DNA from: Halomonas sp. BDJS001
Lineage (GTDB): Bacteria; Pseudomonadota; Gammaproteobacteria; Pseudomonadales; Halomonadaceae
NCBI RefSeq assembly: GCF_026104355.1
Contig: NZ_CP110535.1
Span: 62,001-126,000, forward strand
Direction: 5' to 3'
DNA: 64,000 nucleotides
A program made the position numbers and the translations under genes. Every line of letters begins with the position of its first letter. Position 1 is the stretch's first letter. The notes below the pieces were generated by a model, which was given only the letters and a program-made list of their open reading frames with translations, did not search any database and had not been told where the DNA came from. Below are positions 1 through 8,645 of this stretch, in pieces.

Positions 1-612
1 GAAGCTTCTAATGCGCAAGGTAAGGGGCAATTCCTAGCCGAGCTAGAGGCTATTCGACAAGGCGTGGAGCGGGGAGGTGTCGTCGAGAACCCTTCGCTAA
101 CCCAGCGAGAGCAGCATGGGGGCGGCCATATCGGTCAATTTATGCAAACGCTGGCAGCCCCTGCCCAGGCGGCCAGTGCGACTACCGGCGTGCCTGCTGA
201 ATTAATCCTTGCTCAGGCAGCGTTGGAAACAGGCTGGGGGCGGCACGAAATTACTACTCGTAATGGCAACAATAGTCACAACCTGTTTGGTATCAAAGCC
301 GGCAGTCATTGGCAGGGCGAAACCACTGATATTGTGACTCACGAATATATCAATGGACGTCGCACGCAGGTTGTCGATACCTTCCGCGTTTACGATTCGT
401 TCGAACACGCCTTTACGGACTATGCCAGCTTAATTGGCAACAATCCGCGTTATGCCGGTGTGGTGCAGGCCCCTACCGCTGAACAGGCGGCGAGAGAGCT
501 GCAGCGCGGGGGGTATGCGACTGATCCACGCTATGCTGACAAACTGGTAGCGGTCATGAATACCATGGGCCCACTTAACGCAGCCGGCAGCTTGCTAGCC
601 GATTCTCGCTAA
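1..612 (+). CDS. flgJ: FlgJ C-terminal part, flagellar rod peptidoglycan hydrolase (partial)
   Basis: The reading frame is open to the left edge, so the N-terminal rod-capping part of the protein lies outside the window. What remains is the C-terminal glucosaminidase-type muramidase domain, which opens the peptidoglycan layer so that the flagellar rod can pass. The motif ALETGWG, with the probable catalytic Glu encoded at 226-228, and a downstream NNSHNLFGIKA-like block are typical of the FlgJ/LytF hydrolase family. It is followed by flgK and flgL on the same strand, the usual order. A sigma-28 type promoter separates it from flgK, so flgKL can be switched on later than the rod and hook genes. 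Confidence 0.93.
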   Translation, partial: EASNAQGKGQFLAELEAIRQGVERGGVVENPSLTQREQHGGGHIGQFMQTLAAPAQAASATTGVPAELILAQAALETGWGRHEITTRNGNNSHNLFGIKAGSHWQGETTDIVTHEYINGRRTQVVDTFRVYDSFEHAFTDYASLIGNNPRYAGVVQAPTAEQAARELQRGGYATDPRYADKLVAVMNTMGPLNAAGSLLADSR

Positions 613-620
613 TCCTATCC

Positions 621-647
621 TCAAGTTTTTCTGCGCAGTGCCGATAC
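621..647 (+). promoter_or_regulatory. sigma-28 (FliA) promoter for flgK-flgL
   Basis: TCAAGTTT (621-628), an 11-base spacer and GCCGATAC (640-647) match the enteric FliA consensus TAAAGTTT-N11-GCCGATAA at 7 of 8 and 7 of 8 positions with exact spacing. It lies 39 bases before the flgK start. The -10 element is also the left arm of a perfect inverted repeat, GCCGATAC (640-647) and GTATCGGC (663-670), which would place a hairpin at the start of the transcript. Assignment is by motif only. Confidence 0.8.
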
Positions 648-685
648 TTAAAAAATAGATAGGTATCGGCCTAAGGAATTGAACC

Positions 686-2584
686 ATGAGCATGTTTTCG
701 ATCGGCTTAAGCGGCCTCAATGCGGCGCAGAATGCCCTGAATACAAGCAGTAATAACATTAGTAATATCTTTACCCCAGGTTATAACCGTGAATTGGCTC
801 AGTTGGGTGAAGGTCGCGTAGGTGGTGGGGTTCGTGTCAATGATATCGAGCGCCAGTTCAATACGTATGTTGCTGAGCAATTAAATAGCGCCAAAACCCA
901 GTCAAGTGCTTTAAACACTTACTATGGCCAGGTTACCCAAATCGATAACCTGTTAGCTGATCGTGCGGCAGGCCTAGCCCCTCTGATGCAAGGGTTCTTC
1001 TCATCGCTAGAAGACCTGGCAGCCTCGCCCTCTGATCCAGCGGCTAGACAGGGCGTGCTTGGCCAAGCCAATACACTAAGTTCACAGTTCCGCTCCTTTG
1101 ATGGCTACCTGCAAGATATGCAGGGCAATATTAATGGCCAGATCAAGGATGAGATTACCCAGATTAATAACACCACCGAACAGATCGCTGGCTTAAATAA
1201 AGAGATTGCTTTGGCGCGTGCGCGCAGTGGCGAGGCGCCCAATAGCCTGCTCAACCAGCGTGATCAATTGGTATCAGAGCTTAATGAGCGCATGGATTTG
1301 CGCCTGAATATTCAGGATGGCAAAACCTACAATATTAGCCTGCCCAATGGTCAGCCGCTGGTAACAGGCACTGATTCATTCCAGCTTGAAGCAGTACAAG
1401 CCGATTATGACCCTCAGCGAACGGTGGTGGGGTATCGGGATGGTGGTGGTAACGTCGTTCAGCTAGATGAGTCCACGATCAAAGGCGGAGCATTGGGGGG
1501 CTTAATGACCTTCCGTTCAGAAACCTTAGATAAGACACAGAACCAAATTGGCCAATTGTCTGTGTCATTGGCGATGGCCTTTAATGAGCAGCATAAGTTA
1601 GGCGTGGATCTTAACGGTGACCAGGGCGAAGAGTTCTTTGCAGTGCGCGCCCCACAAACCTATGCTGATAATGGTAATAGCTTGCCCGCCGTCACCATTA
1701 CTAGCGCTGAATTTGACCCTGACCAGATTGATGCCCTTAGAGCGACTGATTATACCGTCCGTTTTGAGGCTGGTGAGCCCGTGGTGACCCGTAAAGATAA
1801 CGGCCAGGTTGTCGATTTCGATCAAGCCGCCTGGAATGACGATGAAGAATTAAATTTTGGTGGAGTCAGCATTCAGTTCAGCGGTGTGCCGCAAGATGGC
1901 GATAGCTTTGAAGTTCAACCGGTTCGGCGAGCTGCCAATGGAATGGACGTGAATATTGCTGATGTAGACAAAATTGCGGCGAGTAGCTTGGTTGAAAGAG
2001 GAGGTGATTTAGAGATTGGTCAGCTATCTGCGGCAAGCGGTGCTTTCTCTGCCAATGAAGATTATGAGCTGGAAGTCGATGAAAATGGGACGCTGACTGT
2101 TACTCCCGCAACGGCGATTTCGGTAAATGGTGAACCCTTTAATCCGGCTACAGATGAATTGGAAGAAGGCGATCGGGTCACTTTTGACGGCCTTAGTTTC
2201 ACTCTGAATACGCTTCCCGACGCTGGTGATATTGCCACTCTAAGTCTCAGCCGGAGTGACGCTAACTCGGGTGATAACCGCAATGCTCTGGCGCTACAAA
2301 ACTTGCAAGCCGAATCAATTGTTGGCGGTAGGGCAACGGTCACCGGTGCATATGCATCCATCGTTAGTGATGTTGGCAACAGAACCAATATCACAGAAGT
2401 GAATTTGGACGCCCGTCAGGGCTTGACCGATCAATTACGTGCCGTACAGCAATCTGAGTCAGGGGTTAATCTAGACGAAGAAGCCGCTAACTTGATTCGC
2501 TATCAACAGTACTATCAGGCCAATGCGCGTGTGATTGACACCGCTGGTACGCTGATGGACACCATCTTGAACCTGCGCGGTTAA
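686..2584 (+). CDS. flgK: FlgK, hook-filament junction protein 1 (HAP1)
   Basis: 632-residue secreted structural protein that, together with FlgL, joins the hook to the filament. The N-terminus (residues 1-30: GLSGLNAAQNALNTSSNNIS) is the conserved rod/hook/HAP coiled-coil signature, and the C-terminal 40 residues (NLIRYQQYYQANARVIDTA) form the matching D0 helix. The middle part is the variable, surface-exposed domain, rich in Asp and Gly. There is no signal peptide, as expected for a flagellar type III export substrate. The start is preceded by AAGGAATTG. It is followed by flgL after 13 bases, so the two are probably cotranscribed. Confidence 0.96.
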   Translation: MSMFSIGLSGLNAAQNALNTSSNNISNIFTPGYNRELAQLGEGRVGGGVRVNDIERQFNTYVAEQLNSAKTQSSALNTYYGQVTQIDNLLADRAAGLAPLMQGFFSSLEDLAASPSDPAARQGVLGQANTLSSQFRSFDGYLQDMQGNINGQIKDEITQINNTTEQIAGLNKEIALARARSGEAPNSLLNQRDQLVSELNERMDLRLNIQDGKTYNISLPNGQPLVTGTDSFQLEAVQADYDPQRTVVGYRDGGGNVVQLDESTIKGGALGGLMTFRSETLDKTQNQIGQLSVSLAMAFNEQHKLGVDLNGDQGEEFFAVRAPQTYADNGNSLPAVTITSAEFDPDQIDALRATDYTVRFEAGEPVVTRKDNGQVVDFDQAAWNDDEELNFGGVSIQFSGVPQDGDSFEVQPVRRAANGMDVNIADVDKIAASSLVERGGDLEIGQLSAASGAFSANEDYELEVDENGTLTVTPATAISVNGEPFNPATDELEEGDRVTFDGLSFTLNTLPDAGDIATLSLSRSDANSGDNRNALALQNLQAESIVGGRATVTGAYASIVSDVGNRTNITEVNLDARQGLTDQLRAVQQSESGVNLDEEAANLIRYQQYYQANARVIDTAGTLMDTILNLRG

Positions 2585-2597
2585 TTCGGGAGCTTAA

Positions 2598-3866
2598 GTG
2601 ATGCGTATTAGTACCGTTACCATGTTCGAGCAGAGCACGGCGTCCATGAACCGTCAGCAGAGCGACCTGATGAGGGTGAGTCAGCAGATCGCCAGTGGCC
2701 GCCGCGTGGTTAATCCATCCGACGACCCACAGGCCGCCTCGCGGGCGATTGGTGTTGATCAGGCAAAAGCGGTGACTGAGCAGTTTTCAGATTCACGCGT
2801 ATCTGCCCGTAATTCGCTGTCGCAGACGGAAAGCATTATTAACAGCGTCAGTGATGCGATAACCAGTGCCAAAGGATTGTTGATTCAGGCGTCTAGCGAC
2901 ACGCTAACTAACGAAAACCGCGAGTCCATTGCTAGCGAGCTTAAAGGCGTTTATGAGACTCTGATAGGCCAAGCGAATTCTACCGATGGTAATGGTCGCT
3001 ATTTGTTTGGTGGCTATAAAGATAGCCAACCCCCTTTCGCCAAAGATGGTAATGGCAGTGTGCAATATAAGGGCGATAGTAATGTACGCGAGCAACGTGT
3101 TGACGCCACACGTTTAATGCCAGTCGCCGACAACGGCGAGACTATATTTAAAAGTGTTCCCAGCGGTGCTGGATACGTGGTAGAAGCAAAGCAAAAAAGT
3201 GGCGATCTCAATGAAGGCGATGTGACATTTCGTGGGCCGCAAATAAACAATGTAAATGATGCTAATTACGGAACAGACTTCCGCATCACCTTTACGAGTG
3301 ACAGTGAATTTAATGTCGAAACATTCGATGGTAATGACTGGGTACTTGCTGATCCCGCTGATCCAACTCTAACAGGTGTGGAGTACACGGGGAATCAAGA
3401 TGGCACCGCCCAGCAAGTAAGCTTTGGCGGGGTTTCGGTCAACCTAGAAGGAACGCCAGCTGCGGATGATTCAATCCTGGTGGCGCAAGCTGATGGCGAG
3501 CAGCGTAAACCTGATCTTTTCCGAACCATGGAAGAAGCTATTCGCGTATTAGAAAGCCCTGCTGATAATGCCACCAAAAAAGCCGAGATGCGCAATACTC
3601 TTAACACTGCCATGCGCGATCTGGACAATAGTTTAGATAATGTTCTGACCGTGCGTGCTTCTGCAGGGGCGCGTTTGAATGAGCTTGATGTAATCGATGC
3701 CGTAGGCAGTAACCGAATGCTCAATTACGATCAAACGTTATCGGATTTAGTCGATCTGGATTACGCCGAAGCAATTTCTGAGTATAGTTTGCGACAAATT
3801 GGTATGCAGGCGGCACAAAAAGCTTTTGTAGACATTAAAGGCTTATCGCTATTTAACTATATGTAA
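2598..3866 (+). CDS. flgL: FlgL, hook-filament junction protein 3 (HAP3)
   Basis: 422-residue flagellin-related junction protein exported by the flagellar type III system. The N-terminal segment (MRISTVTMFEQSTASMNRQQ, preceded by one extra Met) and the block NPSDDPQAASRAI are the flagellin/FlgL signature; the C-terminal helix (SEYSLRQIGMQAAQKAFVDI) is the second half of the D0/D1 coiled coil. The ORF opens with two Met codons, so the true start may be the second (2601). It ends the plus-strand flgKL unit; a strong inverted repeat follows before the convergent fliR. Confidence 0.95.
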   Translation: MMRISTVTMFEQSTASMNRQQSDLMRVSQQIASGRRVVNPSDDPQAASRAIGVDQAKAVTEQFSDSRVSARNSLSQTESIINSVSDAITSAKGLLIQASSDTLTNENRESIASELKGVYETLIGQANSTDGNGRYLFGGYKDSQPPFAKDGNGSVQYKGDSNVREQRVDATRLMPVADNGETIFKSVPSGAGYVVEAKQKSGDLNEGDVTFRGPQINNVNDANYGTDFRITFTSDSEFNVETFDGNDWVLADPADPTLTGVEYTGNQDGTAQQVSFGGVSVNLEGTPAADDSILVAQADGEQRKPDLFRTMEEAIRVLESPADNATKKAEMRNTLNTAMRDLDNSLDNVLTVRASAGARLNELDVIDAVGSNRMLNYDQTLSDLVDLDYAEAISEYSLRQIGMQAAQKAFVDIKGLSLFNYM

Positions 3867-3925
3867 CGGCTTTGCTACGTGCCTAACGCTTCAATGGCGT
3901 AAGTAGCCTCCTCAACTCTAACGAT

Positions 3926-3965
3926 CCCTGTGTTTTTGTGAAACGTCGTTCACGAAAACATGGGG
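3926..3965. terminator. Bidirectional terminator between flgL and fliR
   Basis: A 17-base imperfect inverted repeat (arms 3926-3942 and 3949-3965, loop of about 6) with T-rich and A-rich stretches in the arms sits in the 103-base gap between the convergent flgL and fliR genes. Mismatches are C/T and G/A, so G-U pairing keeps the RNA stem in either direction. Placement and shape suit a shared terminator. Confidence 0.6.
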
Positions 3966-3969
3966 ATAT

Positions 3970-4761
3970 TTAGTTTAAAGGTGCCATCGTTTCGATTAGT
4001 CCCTGCATAAAACTCAACCCTTGGGTAAATAACCGCTGTAAAAAGCGATTAATGTCGGTCATGAGTACCATCATCAGTATAAGACCCACGATGAGAGAGG
4101 TAGGGAAGCCGATATTGAACACCGTAAGCTGCGGAGCCGAACGGTTGAGTATTCCGAGGGCTAGGTTGATGGTCAGCAGGGAGCCCACCAGCGGTAACGC
4201 CAGTAGCATCCCCGAGGCAAAGATTGTTCCTGCGTACCGGGCGAGTAACTCAAAAGCACCCGGGTTAAAGGTTCCAATGCCAATGGGCAGCGTTTGGAAG
4301 CTCATGATCAGGGTTTCAAGCACCATCAGATGGCCATTCAGCGCCAAAAACATGAGCAGCGTTATCATATAGAGGATACGTGATAGCACCATGATATTGG
4401 TACCACTCGATGTATCGAAAAAGCTCGCAAATGCTAAGCCCATTTGCAGGCCGATAAAGTCCCCTGCGGCTTGAACGACCGCGAACATGATATGCATGAC
4501 GAGACCCATCGCTAAGCCGATAAGGATCTGTTCGATCATAACCCCTATCCCAGCCCATGACATGATGGCAATATCAGGCATGGCCGGTAAAATCGGTGCA
4601 ATGACAATGGAAATTAGGGCAGCCAGACCGACTTTGGCCTGATTAGGTACACTGGAGTGGCCCCATAGAGGTGACGCCGCCATAAAAGCAGTAATGCGCG
4701 CAAACGGCCATAAAAAAGCCACTAACCACCCCTGCAGTTGTGCGAAAGTGACTTCCACCAT
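3970..4761 (-). CDS. fliR: FliR, flagellar export gate membrane protein
   Basis: 263-residue inner-membrane protein of the type III export gate (FliPQR complex), embedded in the MS ring. At least six hydrophobic segments are visible, and the N-terminal portion has the FliR pattern (WLVAFLWPFARITAFMAASP) with a following charge-poor helix set. It lies 4 bases downstream of fliQ, at the 3' end of the leftward fliLMNOPQR unit. Length is normal for the family (about 260). Confidence 0.95.
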   Translation of the reverse strand: MVEVTFAQLQGWLVAFLWPFARITAFMAASPLWGHSSVPNQAKVGLAALISIVIAPILPAMPDIAIMSWAGIGVMIEQILIGLAMGLVMHIMFAVVQAAGDFIGLQMGLAFASFFDTSSGTNIMVLSRILYMITLLMFLALNGHLMVLETLIMSFQTLPIGIGTFNPGAFELLARYAGTIFASGMLLALPLVGSLLTINLALGILNRSAPQLTVFNIGFPTSLIVGLILMMVLMTDINRFLQRLFTQGLSFMQGLIETMAPLN

Positions 4762-4765
4762 AGCG

Positions 4766-5035
4766 CTACATCACCATACTGGGGATGTTGGTAAATAGGC
4801 GGTGGGTAAAGTCGGTGATCAGCCCAATCAGCCAAGGGCCAGCTAATACCAGTACTGTAAAAACGGCCAGAATCTTAGGAATAAAGGTGAGCGTCATTTC
4901 GTTAATTTGCGTTGCGGCCTGGAAGAGACTGATGATTAGACCAGTGAACAGCGCCGCCAGCAGCATTGGACCAGCAAGGAGAAGCGTTACACGCATACCT
5001 TGGTAAGCAATGCTCATCACCATTTCAGGGGTCAT
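4766..5035 (-). CDS. fliQ: FliQ, flagellar export gate membrane protein
   Basis: 89-residue protein with two hydrophobic helices, the standard size and layout of FliQ. The motifs TPEMVMSIAYQGMRVTLLLAGP and QAATQINEMTLTFIPKILAV are conserved in the family. Several copies pack with FliP and FliR to form the export gate. It sits between fliP and fliR; there is a 67-base gap to fliP, larger than at the other junctions of this unit, with no clear promoter visible. Confidence 0.95.
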   Translation of the reverse strand: MTPEMVMSIAYQGMRVTLLLAGPMLLAALFTGLIISLFQAATQINEMTLTFIPKILAVFTVLVLAGPWLIGLITDFTHRLFTNIPSMVM

Positions 5036-5102
5036 AGTTGGAATCCTGTGTGCCGTATAAAATGACGCGGCTTGTCATATGTGAAAATGACTCAATGAAG
5101 CG

Positions 5103-5915
5103 CTATATCATATAAAAGCTTTCTGCCATCGAGCCGATAATAAGCTGCCATCCATCCACTAAAATGAATAGCATTAGCTTAAATGGTAACGAAATCGTAA
5201 TGGGTGGAACCATCATCATACCGAGCGCCATGAGTGTACTGGCAACGACGAGGTCGATGATTAAAAACGGGATAAAAATAGTAAAGCCAATTTGGAAGGC
5301 AGTCTTAAGCTCACTCGTGACGTAAGCGGGTAATAACACACGCATGGGTAACTCTTCTGGGCCTTGCATCGGCCCGACATCCGCCAAGCGTACGAACAGG
5401 GCTAAGTCAGGCTCGCGAGTTTGGGCCAGCATAAACTCGCGAAAGGGTTCCTGGGCAAGTAGCAAAAACTCTTCAAAATTAATCGTTTCATTCGTCAGCG
5501 GTACCCAGGCGTTGTCGTATACCTGAGCCAATACTGGTGACATGATAAAAAAGGTTAAAAACAGCGCTACACCCAAGAGTACCTGATTGGGCGGCGTTGC
5601 CTGGGTACCCATTGCCGTGCGCAATAAACTGAGCACAATGATGATGCGCGTGAAGCTCGTCATCATTAGCAGCATAGAGGGTAAAAACGCTAGCGAGCTT
5701 AAAAAGAGCAGTGTCTGCAGAGAGAGAGACCACTGCTGGCCGCCGTCTTCTAGCGGTTGTGAAGTAATGCCAGGTATCTGTTGTGCATGCAGCGGGCCTG
5801 CTATGAAACAGGCAACAAGAAAAACCAGCCAAAGTGAAAGTGGCTTAGCGAGATTGTTCTTCAAAGCACAGCTCTTCAAAACACAGGGCCAAGAAAGGTG
5901 CATCCATTGCCTCAT
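5103..5915 (-). CDS. fliP: FliP, flagellar export gate membrane protein
   Basis: 270-residue export-gate component. The N-terminal hydrophobic segment (residues about 27-43) ending in GPLHAQQ looks like a cleavable signal peptide, as known for enteric FliP. The conserved blocks TSFTRIIIVLSLLRTAMG and MMMVPPITISLPFKLMLF are present, with four membrane segments. The annotated ATG overlaps the fliO stop (ATGA at 5912-5915), which supports it; an alternative ATG four codons downstream cannot be excluded and would shorten the long n-region. Confidence 0.95.
   Translation of the reverse strand: MRQWMHLSWPCVLKSCALKNNLAKPLSLWLVFLVACFIAGPLHAQQIPGITSQPLEDGGQQWSLSLQTLLFLSSLAFLPSMLLMMTSFTRIIIVLSLLRTAMGTQATPPNQVLLGVALFLTFFIMSPVLAQVYDNAWVPLTNETINFEEFLLLAQEPFREFMLAQTREPDLALFVRLADVGPMQGPEELPMRVLLPAYVTSELKTAFQIGFTIFIPFLIIDLVVASTLMALGMMMVPPITISLPFKLMLFILVDGWQLIIGSMAESFYMI
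5114..5140 (+). promoter_or_regulatory. Possible intragenic, antisense sigma-28 promoter in the 3' end of fliP
   Basis: AAAAGCTT (5114-5121), an 11-base spacer and a perfect GCCGATAA (5133-5140) match the FliA consensus at 6 of 8 and 8 of 8 positions, on the plus strand, antisense to fliP. Intragenic FliA promoters are known from E. coli. It lies in conserved coding sequence, so a chance match is possible. Confidence 0.3.
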
Positions 5916-6355
5916 GGCGTCTGACGTGGATCGGTGGGCGAGGATGAGTCGCGGTGACGGCCGGCAGCTAGCGCTTTTGATAGGCGAAGCGAAAAGCGTG
6001 AGGCAGGCGGAGCCGGTGTGGTTGGCGTACGCTCTTCTGGGGCCGGGCGCTCGTGTAGTTTAGTGATGCGTCCGCCCCCGACACCAACGACTAACCAGGT
6101 ATCTTCCACTTCAACAACCACAATACGCTCACGGTTACCTACGGAAGTGCTGCCCACAATCCGCAGGTGGGCGCCATTGCGTGTGGTATGGTTGCCCCAG
6201 CGCTTTAAAAGCGCTGTGCAGATAAGGATGATCGCAATAACGAGAGCTAAGGCTGCAGCTGTCTTACCTAGAACAGCCATGCCTATTAGTGCCTCGCCAC
6301 CGTTCCCCAGTGCATCGAGTGAACCGTTCTGCGTTGAGGAAGCTGCAACGCTCAT
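5912..6355 (-). CDS. fliO: FliO, flagellar export assembly factor
   Basis: 147-residue bitopic membrane protein that helps assemble the FliP ring. A single membrane helix lies at about residues 31-50 (TAAALALVIAIILICTALL), followed by a small cytoplasmic domain with LRIVGSTSVGNRERIVVVEV, the FliO core. The last 40 residues are Pro/Thr/Ser-rich and look disordered. The ATG overlaps the fliN stop by 4 bases, and its own stop overlaps fliP, so translation is probably coupled. Confidence 0.92.
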   Translation of the reverse strand: MSVAASSTQNGSLDALGNGGEALIGMAVLGKTAAALALVIAIILICTALLKRWGNHTTRNGAHLRIVGSTSVGNRERIVVVEVEDTWLVVGVGGGRITKLHERPAPEERTPTTPAPPASRFSLRLSKALAAGRHRDSSSPTDPRQTP

Positions 6356-6924
6356 CGGTTCAATTTATGAATACGTTCAGAAGGCGTAATGATTTCAGTT
6401 ATACGGATACCGTATTTATCTTCGATCACAACGACTTCGCCTTGAGCGATCAGGTAACCATTAATCAAGATATCCATTGGCTCGCCGGCGAGGCCTTCAA
6501 GCTCAATGACAGACCCTTGCGCTAACTCAAGCAACTGTTTAATGGTTAACTTTGTGCGGCCTAATTCCACGGTGAGTTTCACCGGGATATCCATAATCAT
6601 CTCAAGCTCGCGTGCCTGAGAGGAGCCGCTGTCCGGGCTTAGCGGGCGGAATATATCGTCACTTGCTGACTTCGCTGCTGGCGTGGGTGAAGCGGCGGGT
6701 TCCTCTTCGCTCGCTTCAGCAGACTCTTGCTCTGCCATTGCTGTTGCCCAAGGATCTTCCTCTTCGCTCGCTTCAGCAGATTCTTGCTCTGCCATTGCAG
6801 CCGCCCAAGGATCATCCTCTTCGCTAGCAGCATCGGTGCTGGCTGTGGGCTCTTCTTGCTCGGACATGGCATCTGCCCAATCGTCGTCAGAGACGTTCTG
6901 ATCAGGCTTATTGGGATCAGTCAT
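6352..6924 (-). CDS. fliN: FliN, flagellar motor switch protein with acidic repeat N-terminus
   Basis: 190 residues, longer than the about 137 of E. coli FliN. The C-terminal about 80 residues (IPVKLTVELGRTKLTIKQLL, then GEVVVIEDKYGIRITEII) are the SpoA/SurA-type C-ring domain that binds FliH and CheY. The first 100 residues are a very acidic, low-complexity region built on a 19-residue tandem repeat (core DPWAxAMAEQESAEASEE), with a degenerate first copy. The gene overlaps both fliM and fliO by 4 bases. Confidence 0.95.
   Translation of the reverse strand: MTDPNKPDQNVSDDDWADAMSEQEEPTASTDAASEEDDPWAAAMAEQESAEASEEEDPWATAMAEQESAEASEEEPAASPTPAAKSASDDIFRPLSPDSGSSQARELEMIMDIPVKLTVELGRTKLTIKQLLELAQGSVIELEGLAGEPMDILINGYLIAQGEVVVIEDKYGIRITEIITPSERIHKLNR
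6701..6871 (-). repeat. 57-bp tandem repeat inside fliN
   Basis: Three consecutive 57-base units start at 6701, 6758 and 6815 (read on the plus strand). The first two are nearly identical and the third is diverged. The period is a multiple of three, so copy-number changes would keep the fliN frame and alter only the acidic N-terminal arm in steps of 19 residues. Confidence 0.85.
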
Positions 6925-7976
6925 GCTTTGGATTCCTTGGCTTTCTGTCGCGTAGACCCTTTAATGAAGTCCTTGGACGATGCGTTATTCATAGCGGCAT
7001 GGTCAATCATATGGAGCACTCTCAGTGCATGCTGCTGGCGTTGGCTACCGTACTCACACTCCATGACGGGAACCCCGTCAACACTTGCTGTGATGGAGCT
7101 TGGAATATCTAACGGTAGCACGTCGCCTTTTTTCAATCCCATTACGTGGGCAATACGACTCGGTATTTGGGCAAATTCAGCGACCAACTCTACCTCTGAC
7201 TGACGTAGCTCACTCGCCATTCGACGAGACCAACTGCCATCTTGGTCGTGGTTGCTATCATTGATTGGGTTGGCCAGCAAGTCACGCAACGGCTCGATCA
7301 TTGCGTAAGGCATGCATATCTGAAAATTGCTCGAAAGGTTGCCGACTTCGATATTGAACTTGGTATTCACCACAATTTCATTGGGTGAATTGGTGATGTT
7401 GGCAAACTTTGATTGCACTTCTGAACGTAAAAAGCTGACATCCAGGGGATGAACGACTTTCCACGCCTCTTGGTAGGCATCTATGGCGAGATTAAGCAGG
7501 CGCTGGATAATACGTTGCTCAGTGTTCGTGAATTCTCGACCATCCGATTTGGTAACAAAGCGACCGTCACCCCCAAAGAGGTTATCCACTACCATAAAAA
7601 CGAGGTTAGGTGGAAATACCACCAGCGCTGAGCCACGCAGCGGCTTCATGGATACGATGTTCAGGTTTGTTGGTACGGGAACATTACGCGAGAACTCGCT
7701 AAAGCTTTGATAACGCACCGACTCTACGGTAATGTCTGCACTGCGCCGTAATAGGTTGAACAGGCCAGTACGGAAATAGCGTGCAAAACGCTCATTGATG
7801 AAATCAAGCGCATGCAAACGCTCACGAATAACGCGATGCTGAGTTGACGGGTCATAAGGTCGAACGCGCGCTTCGTCTTGCGCTTTGGACGATGAAGCCG
7901 ATGGCTCATCGTCTCCGCTAACGCCCTTCAGCAGGGCATCAATTTCTTCCTGGGACAGTAGATCGTCCTGTGACAT
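6921..7976 (-). CDS. fliM: FliM, flagellar motor switch protein, CheY-P target
   Basis: 351-residue C-ring protein. The extreme N-terminus (SQDDLLSQEEIDALLKGV) is the conserved CheY-P binding peptide. The middle CheC-like domain binds FliG (RPYDPSTQHRVIRERLHALD start), and the C-terminal SpoA domain (MGLKKGDVLPLDIPSSITAS) packs with FliN. Typical length. Stop overlaps fliN start; fliL lies 21 bases upstream, all in one leftward unit. Confidence 0.97.
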   Translation of the reverse strand: MSQDDLLSQEEIDALLKGVSGDDEPSASSSKAQDEARVRPYDPSTQHRVIRERLHALDFINERFARYFRTGLFNLLRRSADITVESVRYQSFSEFSRNVPVPTNLNIVSMKPLRGSALVVFPPNLVFMVVDNLFGGDGRFVTKSDGREFTNTEQRIIQRLLNLAIDAYQEAWKVVHPLDVSFLRSEVQSKFANITNSPNEIVVNTKFNIEVGNLSSNFQICMPYAMIEPLRDLLANPINDSNHDQDGSWSRRMASELRQSEVELVAEFAQIPSRIAHVMGLKKGDVLPLDIPSSITASVDGVPVMECEYGSQRQQHALRVLHMIDHAAMNNASSKDFIKGSTRQKAKESKA

Positions 7977-7997
7977 GAACGGCTCCAGTTCCCGAGG

Positions 7998-8474
7998 TTA
8001 TTGCACAATAAATTCGGTGAATAAAACTTCACGCAAATCAAGCGGTGGCTGATTTTCCGTCAGCGGGACGTTGAGTCGCTCAACAATTGCCTGTGCAAGC
8101 TGTTGCTTACCTTCCGGGGAAGTAAGTTCATCAGCCTGCTTGCCCGATAGCAGCATCAGCAGACGGCTACGCACTTGGGGCATATGCTCTTCTAGAATCG
8201 CTTTACTCTCCTCATTGCCCACACGCAGAGTCACGCCTGTATAGAGTAAGCGTGAGCCGTAGCTATCATCGGCAAGATTGACGGTAAAAGGTTCAATCCG
8301 CATGAAGATAGGCGGCTCGCGCTCCATAGCCTGCTGCATTTCAGCATCTTCTGAACCGCCATCACGCTGATCCATGACCATATAAATAGCCGCTGCAGCT
8401 CCCGCTGACGACAGCAAGACCAGGATGATCATTATCCAGAGCAGTTTTTTTGACCCGCTGGTTTTTTCAGCCAT
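7998..8474 (-). CDS. fliL: FliL, stator-associated basal body protein
   Basis: 158-residue protein with a short cytoplasmic N-terminus, one membrane helix at about residues 11-31 ([20 protein letters not shown]) and a periplasmic domain with the FliL pattern (FTVNLADDSYGSRLLYTGVT). FliL rings surround the stator and support torque. It is the first gene of fliLMNOPQR. A 171-base gap separates it from fliK upstream, enough for a promoter, though none with a clear sigma-28 match was found. Confidence 0.94.
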   Translation of the reverse strand: MAEKTSGSKKLLWIMIILVLLSSAGAAAAIYMVMDQRDGGSEDAEMQQAMEREPPIFMRIEPFTVNLADDSYGSRLLYTGVTLRVGNEESKAILEEHMPQVRSRLLMLLSGKQADELTSPEGKQQLAQAIVERLNVPLTENQPPLDLREVLFTEFIVQ

Positions 8475-8611
8475 TTGCGATTCCTGTGAACTCCATGCAT
8501 ATCACTAGCAAAGTATTATGCCAAAAGCACATGCTGGTGATGAAATGAACAGGCTCGTTTGGCAAGCCTATCTTTTGGTTTAGCTATTTCATTAGCGTAC
8601 TAATGTGTAGT

Positions 8612-8637
8612 ACCAGAAAGGCCATACAAATTCTGGT
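8612..8637 (-). terminator. Hairpin downstream of fliK
   Basis: A perfect 7-base inverted repeat (ACCAGAA at 8612-8618 and TTCTGGT at 8631-8637, 12-base loop) lies just past the fliK stop in the 171-base fliK-fliL gap. No T-run follows, so it may be a weak terminator or an RNA processing structure. Confidence 0.35.
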
Positions 8638-8645
8638 GTCGCCAC

